This document shows, piece after piece, positions 23,601 through 35,376 of a stretch of DNA of 64,000 bases; position 1 is the first letter of the stretch; every line of letters starts with the position of its first letter. Where the stretch lies: positions 3,100,001-3,164,000 of the forward strand of contig NC_085886.1 in assembly GCF_035222275.1 (NCBI RefSeq), given 5' to 3'. This DNA comes from Podospora bellae-mahoneyi. Its lineage: Eukaryota > Ascomycota > Sordariomycetes > Sordariales > Podosporaceae. The notes beneath the pieces were generated by a model. That model was given only the letters and a program-made list of their open reading frames with translations, ran no database searches and was not told the origin of the DNA. The position numbers and the translations under genes are program-made.

Positions 23601-23722
23601 GTCTCGCAAACCTCCAGAAGAAGATGCTTGCCATCTCTCGAGCTCAACAGCAGCAGCAACAGGACATAATTTCTGTCAGACGTCGTAGCGGCGAGCTAGC
23701 ACCACGCAGTGTCCCGGTCTGA
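20672..23722 (+). CDS. ATG1: Autophagy serine/threonine kinase Atg1
   Basis: Atg1/ULK kinase, the catalytic subunit of the complex that starts autophagosome formation at the vacuole-associated assembly site with Atg13 and Atg17. Three exons (20672..20809, 20984..23528, 23580..23722) give 941 aa. Intron 1 (20810..20983, 174 bp) splits the glycine loop (GKGSFAQVY) from [10 protein letters not shown], whose Lys55 is the ATP lysine. Intron 2 (23529..23579) is 51 bp, in frame, with branch ACTAAC. The kinase domain spans about residues 25-330, with HRDVKPQN at 167 and DFGFA at 217; [11 protein letters not shown] is the activation segment. It is followed by a disordered Ser/Pro-rich region and a C-terminal helical tail that in the family binds Atg13. 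The start is ATG 20672 (GCCATGGCC). Confidence 0.96.
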
Positions 23723-25241
23723 ACGTCTAACGATCCCAAAGCTGACGATTAACGAACAAACGACACCTATACAGGCTGCTACGACACACTTGAGCCCCGC
23801 GGCTAACGGTCTTGCCGGCCGTTTCAGGGCCTCGAAGGCCTGACGATCGCTTCGGGGACTATTTTCCTTGTGCAAATTCGTGTTTATGGTTTGGCACATC
23901 ATACATTATACCGGAGTTTGACCGCTGATTATTTCTTCGATATTTATACTTTTTTTCCAGTGGGCATATATGGCGCGGTTAGCATGGCTGTTCGTTCTTG
24001 ATGAAGCCGGAATCAAGCCTATGCATTTCATGCCTCAGAATTTGAGGGCGCTTGGGGACAGGCCAGCGCGTTTTTCTTTTTCTTTTTGCCTCTTCTTTGT
24101 CTTTGTTTTTTTTTTTTTTTTTTTTTTTTTTTTGGTTTCGGACCTTTCTTGGATTCGGACCCATGGCACGGGAGGTGGCCTATTTTAAACAATTTTTCTC
24201 TTGTTGGTTTTGGTTCGGGGCGTAGATATTATTGTTATCAATCTTTTATGGGGGCAACATATGGGAAAGGAAACGGAGGGGTTTAGCGGGGAAATGGGGA
24301 TCTTTTTTTTCTCTCCTCTCTTGGTTATTACTGTAAGGAAACGGAATGGGGAGCAGTATTAGCAGTGTTTTATCACATTGCTTTTTTTTCTTGGTCTTGT
24401 TCTGGTGACTCCTCGTGGGGTTTTTATTATTTGCATATCTCCTGTTGTGTTTTTGTGTGGTTGGGTCAAGTTGAGGAGAGAAGAAGGGAGAGGGGGAAGC
24501 AAATAGGCATACCTTATGCTAAGAGAATGGGAAACTATCAAAATATGTGAAACATATGAGAAATTCATAAATATATGTGAATGCAGATAATAAATAGACA
24601 ACACAACATGTTGTTGAGAGCAAGCGGTGTAAATGGTACATGGAATGGGCTTTTTTCCCCCGGATTATTACTAGACATGAGATTTATAAAGGGGTAGTTG
24701 CCCTTTGAAAATCTGCATGGTTTTTTCTTGAAAAAATGTCTTGAACACTTGGAGTGTCTATTGTTGGCTATCAATTTTCACCAAAAGTCTAAAGGACCGA
24801 CAACATGTGCCCCCCATCAGGAGAAAGGGAAAACTGAAAACTAACAAAGCGTTGAACTGAAACCACCGGATTCAAGACTGTAAAAAAAAAAATTGCCATT
24901 GGTTCTGTCGTCAACTGCAGCGGCCAAACACGCTTCAAACACAGACAACGCGAAAAGCTAAAAACATCCAAGGTGGTCACAGTAATCAATCATCATCACG
25001 AATCCTGAAACAGAAAAAAAAATTCAATTCTTCCTTCTCTCGCTCAATTACACTTATCCACTTTCTCTCCCCTTATCAAATCACCCAAAAACATCAAAGA
25101 CGCCCAACCTCGACCCGAATGAAAACAAAACACCAAAACAACCATGATGATATCAACTCCTACAAAACCATCATCCCACCCCCTTTTTTACTCGACCTAA
25201 TTTCCATCCAACATCCCCCCTCCACCCTCATCATCCCAATC
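23723..25241. other. Convergent 3' intergenic region (ATG1 / NUP188)
   Basis: 1.5 kb between two stop codons, AT-rich and gene-free. It includes a 28-nt T run at 24106..24133. It should contain both 3' UTRs and termination sites. Confidence 0.55.
24106..24133. repeat. T28 homopolymer
   Basis: An uninterrupted T run about 385 bp downstream of the ATG1 stop, preceded by T/C-rich sequence. Confidence 0.95.
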
Positions 25242-28200
25242 TTACTCCTCCCCCTCCTCCCCAGCCATCAAAACATCCCTCACCCCCTCCAAAACCCCAA
25301 CAACCTTCTCCTCCAGCACAGTCTGACAATCCCCCCCCCCTGCGCCCTCCCTTGTCTTCATCCCCCACCACTCTCTCTCCCTCTCCGTCAGCGGCAGCAA
25401 CCTCTCCCTCAGCACCTTTCTACTCTGCAGCCAAAACTCGACATGCTCCAGCACCTTTCCCGAGTCCCACCCCGTCACCTCGGGTATATCCCTCGTGTTG
25501 TTCTCCCTCAACGCCCCCAACACCTTCGCCAGCAGACTCAGAGAGTGAATCTCGTTCATCGTCGCCAGGGTAATGTAAAAAGGGTGGGTTCTGGTGCTGT
25601 CTTCTGAGCCAAACGACATGGTGGGGATTGTTCTGTCCATTCCCGGGGCTGCAAGCCTCTCGATAGAGGATTCAAGTAAGTTCGGGAACTGGTTCAACAC
25701 AAAGGCTACTTCGGGCGCGATGGTAGGACCCAAGGCGCCGAGGATGTTGATTAGCATTGGCAGGAGGGCACGAGACCAGATCGAGTAGCAGCGCATCTTG
25801 TTGACGGATTCCGTAAAGGGGGTGATGTTCTTCCTGCGGAGGAAGCCGGCAATGTTGGCCGAGGTGATGTGACCCAGGATGCCGTTGACTGCAAGCTGTT
25901 CGGCGATCTGGGGGAGGGACGAGAGTTCGAGGAGGAACAGCAAGGAGATCTCGCCGTAGACTGGGTCGCCGTTGCGACCGACGAGCTTGTCGGACCAGCT
26001 GAACAGTGAGGTGGCGACTTGGAAGATGTTGTGGTTGGACATGATGGTGATGATCTGCCCCTGGCATTGGTCGAGGCCGGGGACGGCGAGACAAGCCTGG
26101 AGGATGCCAGTCACCAAAGCCATGTCGTCAGGCTCAGTGGGGGAGCCAGGCTCGTGGACAAGACCAGCCAATGCACGGAAAGACTGAGCCACTACACGGT
26201 CGAGAATGGTGATCACCAACTGCGTGGCCGCTACCGAGGTCTCGGGGCCCGCCTTGCCGGGAGCGGGTGCATTGGAAGAGAGCTTGGTTCCGCGGAGCGT
26301 GACGAAGAGTATCCTCAGGAGTGTGCGGAAGTAGGTAATGTTTTCTGTGGCAAAAGGGTTGTCGACCACATTGATGGTTGTGGCAACCAGAGTCAGGAGC
26401 TGGGTAAAGTCCTTGGGTAGCTGTGAGCAATCAGCCAAACGCTTCAGCAGCGTCAGGGTCAAGTTAGCTCTCGACTCGGTAAGTCGGATAAAGATGTGGT
26501 CCGGAGCTGAAGGTCTTTGGTTGGCCTCCAGGCACTGCTCTGCCACTTGAATCATTTGCCTCGAAATGATGCCGCTCTTTGGCAACAAGCAACTGCTGAG
26601 TTCGAGAATGAGATATTCCCAAGCATGGAAGAGGGCCTGCAATCAGTTAGTAATCTACTACTGCATCGCATGAACAGAAAGACACTCACCACCTCGGCTT
26701 CCACAAGCGACAGGTTGAGATTGGCCTTCTCCATCTCTGTCCGGAAACCATTCTTCTTAGACCCGGCTCCCGCCCAACCCGCATCATATCCGAGCATCTT
26801 TTCAGCGAAATCCATGCCATAATAGTACTGTGCTCCAAGATTCTTGGGTACCAGGACAGTCCTCTTAAAGTCATCCAACTCAAGACCTGGATACCTCTGA
26901 CTAAAATTCTTTGCAAAGTTAGAGTGTAGCGAGGCATTATAATCCGCTACCTGAACACCATGCCTAAGGAAATAGTCGAGGTCTTCCACAACCTTGGTGG
27001 CAAAGTCCTGTGCCTGACGCATCTGCCGCAAGTGGTAAAGCTGCATTGCAAAGGTCTCGGCAATGTAAGCTGCTATCCTGGCTTGGTAACCCGCCTCGGC
27101 CGGGTCGTTCTTAAAGACGAGCTCGGGAGCTTTGAGGTTCTTGACATAGGACCGCAGGCCATCCAAAAAGGACTTATCCTTTTGCATGGCAAAGATGGTC
27201 CAAGCCCAGTAGTTCTGCGCCGACGTGAAAAAGTCCAGAATGGCGAGGGCTTCCTGGCTAGGCAACGTGACAATAGACCGAAGCTTCTCCAACGCTGTGG
27301 ACAGTACCGAGTCTGGTGAGATCTCTGACATCTTTGCGTCACCCTTGAGAGCCTGGCGAGGGGTCTTGCCGGTGAGAAAACAGTTCGCCATCCACTGTTG
27401 CCGGTTGCGTAGGATGATGGAAAAGAAGTTCCAGGTCCTCACCACCTCGGGTATCCTGTCAAAGGGCTTGTCCAACTGGGAGGCAATCTGAATGAACGAG
27501 TGAGACACTTGCGGGCCAAGGTAGCCAAGCAATGATGGCGGTTCACCGGAACCCTTGCCGGCATTTTCGACCAGTGCGCTCAACAGTGCTATGACAGGCA
27601 TCTTGAAGGAGTGCTTGATGGCTGGAAGTCTAGCAACAAGGGCGGCGCACTTGAATAGCTGCGTTTGGATGGCGGCCGTGGGGTGGTCCAGGTAGCTAGC
27701 AACTCTCAGGATAATGGTGGCAAACGAAACCACCCCCGTGAGTCTTTCCGATACAATACGGGATCGATAAGGGTAGAGTGTCGAGTCGGTGATGTTGAAG
27801 GCGGCCAGGAGCGAGGTCAACAGTGGTTGGAATCGAAGCGAGCTGGACGCGGGAGCCAAAAAGCCTTCAATGATGTACCGAGAAGCCTCCAACAGGCAGC
27901 TTGTCAAGTTCTTAGGCGATTCCGGCGAACCCATGCTGTATGTGTAGAAGAGCAGGCTGGTCATGATGTTCACCACCTCTGTGATCACAATGCTTTCGCC
28001 CACCTCTGACTCGAATCTCCATGTCGCTGAGTTTTCAAAGATGTCTACAGCGGTCTGGGCTATCGCAAGGCACACTTGAGACAGAATCTTCTCCGACATG
28101 CCGGCCCATGGGTTCTCGTCAATTCTGACGCGGGCATTGGGGCTTGCCGCCGTCTTCCGCTGCGCAGCACTCGACATTGCGTTTTCCACCAAGCTGGAGA

Positions 28201-30926
28201 ACAGCTTCACAGCGGACTGCAGGAAGTCTACCCGCTCGGCGTACATGTCCAGATTGCCGGTGATTCTGGAGAGTCGACCGGACCGCCCCTCGCTGCTGAT
28301 GAGACCACAGTTGGACATGTATGACCAAACCCGGCCGGGGACCACTGGTAGCAACGCATGGAGAAACTGGAGGGAGGCCGTCATCACCTTGAACTTGCCG
28401 GCATCCAGCTGAGTAGGATCCTCTTCAATCAAGCCATTCAAAATCCCACACACGACTTTGATGATGTCGTTGTTACGCGGGAGGCTGCTGCTGGTTTCTT
28501 GAAGAACCTTGATGGCGCTCTCTGTGTTTGGTTTTGGTGATCTACCCGTGCTCCTGAGAACTTCAGTCCGCAACACGACAGCCAGGAGGGATATCGCTTC
28601 CGCAAGGTCGTCCGTGGTAAGTTGCCCTAACCCGCTGTCCCACGCCCCGTCCGACAGGTATACCTCGAGGCGTTTCCCAAGCAGCGCCAGAGCCGAGTGT
28701 TCAAACTCGAGCTTGGCTACTCTGCCAACATCGGTGACGAACCGGCCATATGTTCCGCTCGGAATGGTGAATTTTTCTTGAGGCGCGACTTTCCTGAAGG
28801 ATCGTGCGCTAAACAGGTCGATGTCCTCATCCACGCAGAATGAATTCGTATTTTCATCTTCATTCACCAGATGATATGATCGATCCCACATGGGATTCCA
28901 CTCGATGGTCAGACTTGGTGTTCTGTAAAGCCATCCGACTATCTGCTCCGAGCTCTGCTTATCGGACACTAGAGCTGCCAACAACGATCGACATATCTCG
29001 GTGAAGGGGATGAATTCGTATGGGTATCTATTGTGCGACTGTTCGGTGTACTGTGTTCTCAAGAGCGGGTCTGTGAGCATCTGAGTGTATATGTCTAGCG
29101 CAGCCGAGTTGGGGACTTCTGAAGAGATGTCCCAGTATGACCTGCTGCCAGACAACAGATACAGCAGACATGCAACAGGCTCAGTCTGGTAGCCCACAAC
29201 ATGGAAAGTCCGCTTCAAGAGGTCTTCAAACACCACGCGTGAACGAGCACCAATCATCGGTCGAAAAGCAGCCGTCTCGCCATAGCCCAGACAGCTAATC
29301 ATCTCGCTGATGATATTGTAGACATGGCCCCTCGAGGTAGCCACCATGGCCATTGTTTCGGCCACTTGCATGTCTCGCTCCAGGTTTGCAACTTCCAGAA
29401 AGGCGTCGTAGGGTGATTGCTCGATCGAGATCAAACTTCCGCCGGAATTTCGTCGCTGTCGCCCTTCTGGCGGTGTAGGAGGCGCGATGGCCTCTGATTC
29501 GAACGTGCCTCTGGCCCTTTGGTTGTTGATCAAATCCCTCCGCTCGGCTCTATCCTGGTAGCCGACGTGCATCTGGTGAATGATCAAGGACCACGCAAAG
29601 GCAAGCGGAACAGCCATTGGTACACCAATGCTGGTAGCCGCCTGGAGGATGTCATGGATTTGTTTTAGAAGCTCGGCCGAGTTGAGGTAGGGCTCTTCAC
29701 CATCCACCAGCACCTCACTCCGATCGACATCGTCTGGGGGCGACAGGTACAAAAGCGCACGGTCGATATTGAGAAACTTGAGTGAAATGACAGTCATTAA
29801 GCTCCGAACAGGGAGGACCAGCTCGGCAAGCATATCATGTTGTTCAAGAATCGGCATGATGGGCTCGAGGAATCGGTAGTTATCCATGAGGGTAAACCAT
29901 TGCGCAACAAGTTCCAGAGAATGGAATTGTGGGCCTTCAAGATCCATGATCTGAAATGCCACCGACATGGCGTGGATAACTTCGGTGATGGATGTCCGAC
30001 TCCAATCCAACTCGATCTGGGAGGTCAAGACCGTCTTCTCGAGCTCCCGTGGACCCTTTTCCACCTCCTCGACCAACTCGGGAAGAACTGCAAAATAGGT
30101 GGGTGCCATGGCTTTGAGGAGCGATGGGTCGGCAACTTGGAAGTCGCGGTCATCCCAGTTGAAGGCAGTCTTCATAATGTCCTGCCGTAACTCGTCTGCC
30201 GCTGGCGTTCTATTACCGGGTCGCGAATGTAGCAAAAAGGTTGTAAAGGCATCAGCCGAGGCGAAGAAAGACCGTCTTTCGGTTAGAAACGTCGTGATAA
30301 GGCGCTGGCGACGTTTCGTCTCGCTTTCGAACTCGGCCCAGTTTGCTTCGGCATCCACCACTGCCACCACGTTGAGACTAGAAAGGAAGCTCGAGGCCTG
30401 GGCATCGCTGACACCAACAGCTTCCCGAATGTTGGCGGCATCCTGTGTTGAGAAGGGTCCGGTAAGATGGCTGTGGGCGCGCGACTGATATTCCACCACC
30501 ACAATGCGCAGCGCAGCCACCTCGTTGACATTCGCATTCTTGCTTAGCCATGTTGCGTCCTCCTTGATTTGCCTCAGGTCGTAGGGGTCCTTTGGTGATG
30601 GTACAACATTAATGGCGCCCGTCCTGGTTTGGAAATCGAGCTTGGACTGGTTCGTTGGGGGACTAAATGGCTTGGTGGGCTCTTTTAATAGCTGATGGAC
30701 GAAGCCATCTCGAAGAAAATCCGATACGGCAGTGCTGGTCAATCGGTCGCTATTCGAATCTTCGAGGGCGGATGCGACAAGTCTCCATGAGCTACGGAGC
30801 CGGGGGGCGCGAGGTTAGAGAAAGGCAACAAGCATTGGGGGAAGCGCAAACCTACAGAAGAGGAGCCCTGCCTTTCAAGCAGTCCTCGAGGGGGGGGAAG
30901 TATGTTTTGTCAGTTGGGGCAGCCAT
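25242..30926 (-). CDS. NUP188: Nucleoporin Nup188 (inner ring of the nuclear pore)
   Basis: Large alpha-helical scaffold nucleoporin of the inner pore ring, which binds Nic96. Three exons give 1855 aa, close to the length known for Chaetomium Nup188. Exon 1 (30926..30856, 71 nt) encodes MAAPTDKTYFPPLEDCLKG. Intron 1 (30792..30855, branch CTAAC) joins it to LLSWRLVASALEDSNSD, the expected N-terminal block, which has no ATG of its own. Exon 2 runs 30791..26690. Intron 2 (26637..26689, branch ACTAAC) links LVEAEV to ALFHAWEYLILEL, and exon 3 ends at 25242. The body is helical repeats throughout, with a disordered Arg/Ser insert near QRRNSGGSLIS. The related scaffold Nup192 is the alternative; length and the N-terminal block favour Nup188. 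Confidence 0.88.
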
Positions 30927-31576
30927 TGGTGCTGCTCTCCATTCGTTTGTCGACTCTGCCGCCAATGACCAGCAATATGCAATGCCTCGAGCGTGGTTTA
31001 AGTATTCGCGATGATGAGCCGACACAGGAGATGGTCAGTGGTGTTGGTGGTGGAGCTATCGGCAAGTGGTGGTTTGTTTGGTTTCGGGATCGCAAAAAGT
31101 TGAATTTACTTTGGACGCGCTTCTGCAGTTGGCAGCTCAGACGCGGGCCGCAATTGCAGAGCTTCCATATCATGGATCTTCCAGCAATTGCCAACCCAAC
31201 TCAGCCCACTATTTTTCAGCCAGGGGGGTCCACCAGTGCTTCCCAGCTTCTTATCGATAAGCTGGGGCCCTGTGCCTGGCTTAGCATCTGTTTTGGAATC
31301 CATAAACGCACGGACCATTGCCTTTATGGTCCATCGGGGTCTTTTCCGAAAGCTGCCGTGAATTGAAGTGAATGTCCAAAAGTCCAGAGTGCTGCTCCCT
31401 TGTAAGAGACACATTCAACCAAGAGAGGGGTGACTCACTACATTTTTCAAGACACTTGATACCATCGTCGCCAGAGCCTTCCAGAGTCCTTGAGAAAGAC
31501 TATACACCCCCTGAGAACCCAAAAGTTTGACGTCCCTTGTACCAGCCTCAGCTGCCGAGTTCGGGGCCAAAAACAA
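30927..31576. promoter_or_regulatory. Bidirectional promoter region NUP188 / TRP1
   Basis: 650 bp between divergent starts. It carries a TGACTCA motif at 31431..31437, described separately, and no coding signal. Confidence 0.6.
31431..31437 (+). promoter_or_regulatory. TGACTCA element (Gcn4/CPC1-type site) upstream of TRP1
   Basis: A perfect 7-bp consensus for the bZIP activator of cross-pathway (general amino-acid) control lies 140 bp before the TRP1 start. That placement is typical of amino-acid biosynthesis genes in Neurospora and yeast. Binding is inferred. Confidence 0.6.
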
Positions 31577-33906
31577 ATGAAAATGCCTGCCATTATCGAT
31601 CACTCACCCCACCATCCCGATCCGTCTCCCCTCGTTCCAACGGCGTCCAACCTAATCCTCATCGACAACTACGACTCCTTTACCTGGAATGTCTATCAGT
31701 ATCTTGTTCTGGAGGGCGCCAAAGTGACCGTCTTCAGAAACGACCAGATCACTCTTGAAGAGCTCATTGCCAAGAAGCCAACACAACTGGTCATCAGCCC
31801 TGGTCCCGGCCATCCAGGTACAGACTCGGGTATCAGTCGTGATGCCATCAAACACTTTGCTGGCAAGGTGCCCATCTTCGGTGTTTGCATGGGGCAGTAA
31901 GTCTGGCCAAAAGTCTGCTCTTTCAAAGCATTCATTAACACGTCTTCAGGCAATGCATGATTGATCTGTACGGTGGAGAAGTAAGCTTTGCTGGTGAGAT
32001 CTTGCATGGCAAGACCTCACCCCTTTGTCACGATGGAAAAGGTGTCTATGCTGGCCTGGCCCAGGACCTGCCAGTAACACGTTATCACTCCCTCGCCGGC
32101 ACTCACGTTACTCTTCCAAAATGCCTCCAGGTCACCTCCTGGATCGCCAATCAAGATGGGTCCAAGGGTGTCATCATGGGTGTTCGCCACACAGAGTACA
32201 CTATCGAGGGTGTGCAATTCCACCCAGAAAGTATCCTGTCTGCCGATGGCCGCCTCATGCTCAAGAACTTTTTGTACATGCAGGGGGGCACTTGGGCTGA
32301 GAATGAGCGGTTACAAAAGGCTTCCCAAGAGTCCAAGATTGTCCCGAAAAAGGCCATTCCAGCCAAGAACAACATCCTTCAAAAGATCTACGCTCACCGT
32401 AAGGAGGCCGTGGCCGCCCAGAAGCAGATTCCCTCACAAAGACCATCCGACTTGCAAGCGGCGTACAACCTCAACCTCGCCCCTCCTCAGATCTCCCTCG
32501 TCGACCGTCTTCGTCAGTCCCCATTTGATGTAGCTTTGGCGGCAGAGATTAAGAGAGGGTCACCATCCAAGGGCATCTTTGCTCTTAATATCGACGCCCC
32601 AACCCAGGCCCGCAGATACGCTCTTGCCGGAGCCAGTGTCATTTCCGTTCTCACCGAGCCAGAGTGGTTCAAGGGCAGCATTGAAGACCTCCGCGCTGTG
32701 CGCCAAGTACTCAATGGCATGCCCAACCGCCCGGCTGTTCTCCGAAAGGAGTTCATTTTTGAGGAGTACCAGATTTTGGAAGCCCGGCTGGCAGGTGCCG
32801 ATACTGTGCTTCTCATTGTCAAGATGTTGGAGATCGACCTTCTCGAGCGTCTGTACGAGTACTCGCTCTCACTCGGCATGGAACCATTAGTAGAGGTACA
32901 AAACGCCGAAGAGATGACCATTGCCATCAAGCTTGGTGCCAAGGCCATTGGTGTCAACAACCGCAACCTGGAGAATTTCGAGGTCGATCTTGGAACCACG
33001 GGGCGCTTGAAGGAAATGGTGCCCAAGGACACGTTTTTGCTCGCTCTCAGCGGCATCAACAGCCACCAGGATGTTCTCGACTGCAAGAGGGATGGTATCA
33101 ACGGCATTCTTGTTGGCGAGGCCATCATGCGCGCTCCTGACGCGTCCAAGTTTATCAGGGAGCTTTGTGCTGGTCCTGAGACGGCTGCTCCTCAGAGAGT
33201 TACCAACCCTCTGCTTGTCAAAATCTGCGGCACCCGCTCTGCCGAGGCGGCCACGGAAGCTATCAAGGCTGGTGCTGACCTTGTGGGCATGATTCTTGTG
33301 CCTGGCACGAAACGGTGTGTTTCTGATGAAACGGCCCTGGCCATCTCGAAGGCTGTTCATGATGCGCAGACCACTGCTGGTGAGGCGGTTAAACTCCCCA
33401 AGACAGCCACGGACTTCTTTTCTGTTTCGGCTGAGCTCCTGAGGAAACACCGCCCTCTTCTTGTTGGTGTGTTTATGAACCAGCCCCTGGAGGAGGTGCT
33501 CGAGAAGCAGAGGCTGTACAACCTTGATATCGTCCAGCTTCACGGTGACGAGCCACTTGAGTGGGCGTCCCTTATCCCGGTACCAGTCATCCGGAAGTTC
33601 AAGCCTGGGCAGGTTGGCGTTGGAGTGAGGGGGTACCACGCTGTTTCACTCCTGGATTCTGGCGCTGGCACAGGCAAGTTGCTTGATGTTGAGAGTGTCA
33701 AGGCCGAGTTGGAGAAGGATGCTGGGTTGCAGGTGTTGTTGGCTGGTGGTCTGGAGCCAGGGAACGTGACCGAGTCTGTGAAGGCCTTGGGTGCGTTGGG
33801 CGGGCAGGTTATTGGTGTTGATGTTAGCAGTGGGGTAGAGGAGGATGGGAAGCAGAGCTTGGAAAAGATTAGGACTTTTGTCAAGGCTGCGAAGGCTATT
33901 CGGTAG
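31577..33906 (+). CDS. TRP1: Trifunctional tryptophan enzyme: glutamine amidotransferase / IGPS / PRAI
   Basis: Single polypeptide joining the amidotransferase subunit of anthranilate synthase, indole-3-glycerol-phosphate synthase and phosphoribosylanthranilate isomerase, the arrangement of Neurospora trp-1 and Aspergillus trpC. Two exons (31577..31896, 31950..33906; intron 31897..31949) encode 758 aa. The splice completes the catalytic Cys loop GVCMGQQC. The amidotransferase begins [13 protein letters not shown] and ends with the catalytic His in VQFHPES. A linker is followed by IGPS ([34 protein letters not shown]) and then PRAI ([27 protein letters not shown]). ATG 31577 is followed two codons later by another ATG (31583); either could start the protein. 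A Gcn4/CPC1-type site lies upstream. Confidence 0.97.
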
Positions 33907-35376
33907 AGGTTGATGGGCGGTTGTTGTGGGATCATAGATGAGTATTCTTGATAGAGTTGGTGGTCATTATGTATAGGGTGATTTGCTCATTTACTGTGAG
34001 GGGTTGATGGACTACTTGTTTTGTTATTCACATCCTAAAATCACTTAACTATTTCGTCCGAAGTGCTGCTGTCATACAAGTCTTTTTGTGATTGCTCAGA
34101 CGACACTCTGTCCTCAACACCACCTGAGAGGGAGGTTAGTACCAAGAACGTGACGCAACTGGTGAAGGTGGTGTGATTAGCGAGCTGGAACTTTACTTCA
34201 TGTTCGGCGTTATCGTGGTGATAGTCGTATTTATAGTCGTCAAGCTCCACAGCGTTCATTACCGTAGAAGTCGAAAACCCAGGTCCAGGTATGAGTCTGA
34301 TTCGTGGTAGTCGGAAGAGTAAAAGCCTAACCGTCTGAAGTCTTCGGCATGTTCTTGTTCGGACGAGACCTTTTTGCGCCTACCCTTCCCTGTGATAGTT
34401 CTCAAGGCAGCTCGGACGAACAATGTTCCAGTTGGGTTTTATACTGGAGTAGCTCGGACGAAGCAACAACTAAAGTGCTGAAGTTAGTTAGGTAAAGAGG
34501 TTATTACTAATTGAGTATATCACCGCCAGCTCGGACGAACACTATTAATATTAGTCTTGAAGCTGTCGAAGTAGCCTACATAAAGATAGCACCTGAATTC
34601 CTGTAATTATTGGGATAAGTTTTCACAGAACAAGATTTCTGGATATGCTTCGGGACGAAATTCCATTATAGAATCACTCCCCTTTGGGTTATTAAACTCT
34701 CCTCCTCACAGCACCACACCCAAAACAACCGTCCGAGTTCGTTCATAGACGGACATCTGTGGACCTAACATTGAACAGCTTTATCAAGTATGTATATAAA
34801 CCTAGAGTAAGGGGTAGATCCCAGTGGCTGACAGCCCCATTGTATAAGTATTTCCCTGATATATGGAAAGGATATATATGTTTCTTTCAGTCGGAGAATG
34901 CCTTTCTGTTGTCTAGTTTCGTATGTATACATAAGAACTTGTCAAAAGGCTCTCATATCATTGACACAGCTAATTCATTCATATCATTTACGCCTGGAAA
35001 TGGGACTTTATATACGACTTATAGCACCTAGGCACCTTCACGTTGTATAACAAGGTAAATCAACATAAAGCGACCGCGTTATATTTAATACGGAAGGTGC
35101 ACGATCATGTAGCTATATGGTGTACACTGGGAGGTGAAAGATAAATGAACGCATAGAAAGATGAAAACAGCGTATAGAAAGGAAAGTACATACGTAGTTG
35201 GGTAAAAGCAAGGTATAGAACCATGATAGCAACATTTAAAGGAAATAGATAAACGCATACAACAATAAAACCTCCCCTTGGTATACGAACTTAACGCCTC
35301 CTCCCCCCCCCTTTTTTTTTCATGCTTTCTCTGTCTTCTCATAATACCCTCCCATTCCCATTCCCATTCCCATCCT
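33907..35376. other. Convergent interval, AT-richer, with TCGGACGA motif array
   Basis: 1.47 kb between the TRP1 stop and the BRCT-protein stop. It is AT-richer than its surroundings and holds no coding frame. Between about 34053 and 34733 a short motif around TCGGACGA recurs several times. A decayed repeat element is possible. Confidence 0.5.
34053..34733. repeat. Dispersed short motif TCGGACGA (5 exact copies plus variants)
   Basis: Exact TCGGACGA cores lie near 34359, 34412, 34454 and 34531, three of them as AGCTCGGACGAA, plus one on the opposite strand (TTCGTCCGAA, 34053..34062). Variants include CTCAGACGA near 34096, TTCGGGACGAA near 34650 and CCGTCCGAG near 34729. The sequence between copies is AT-rich and not obviously repeated. 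Confidence 0.65.
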
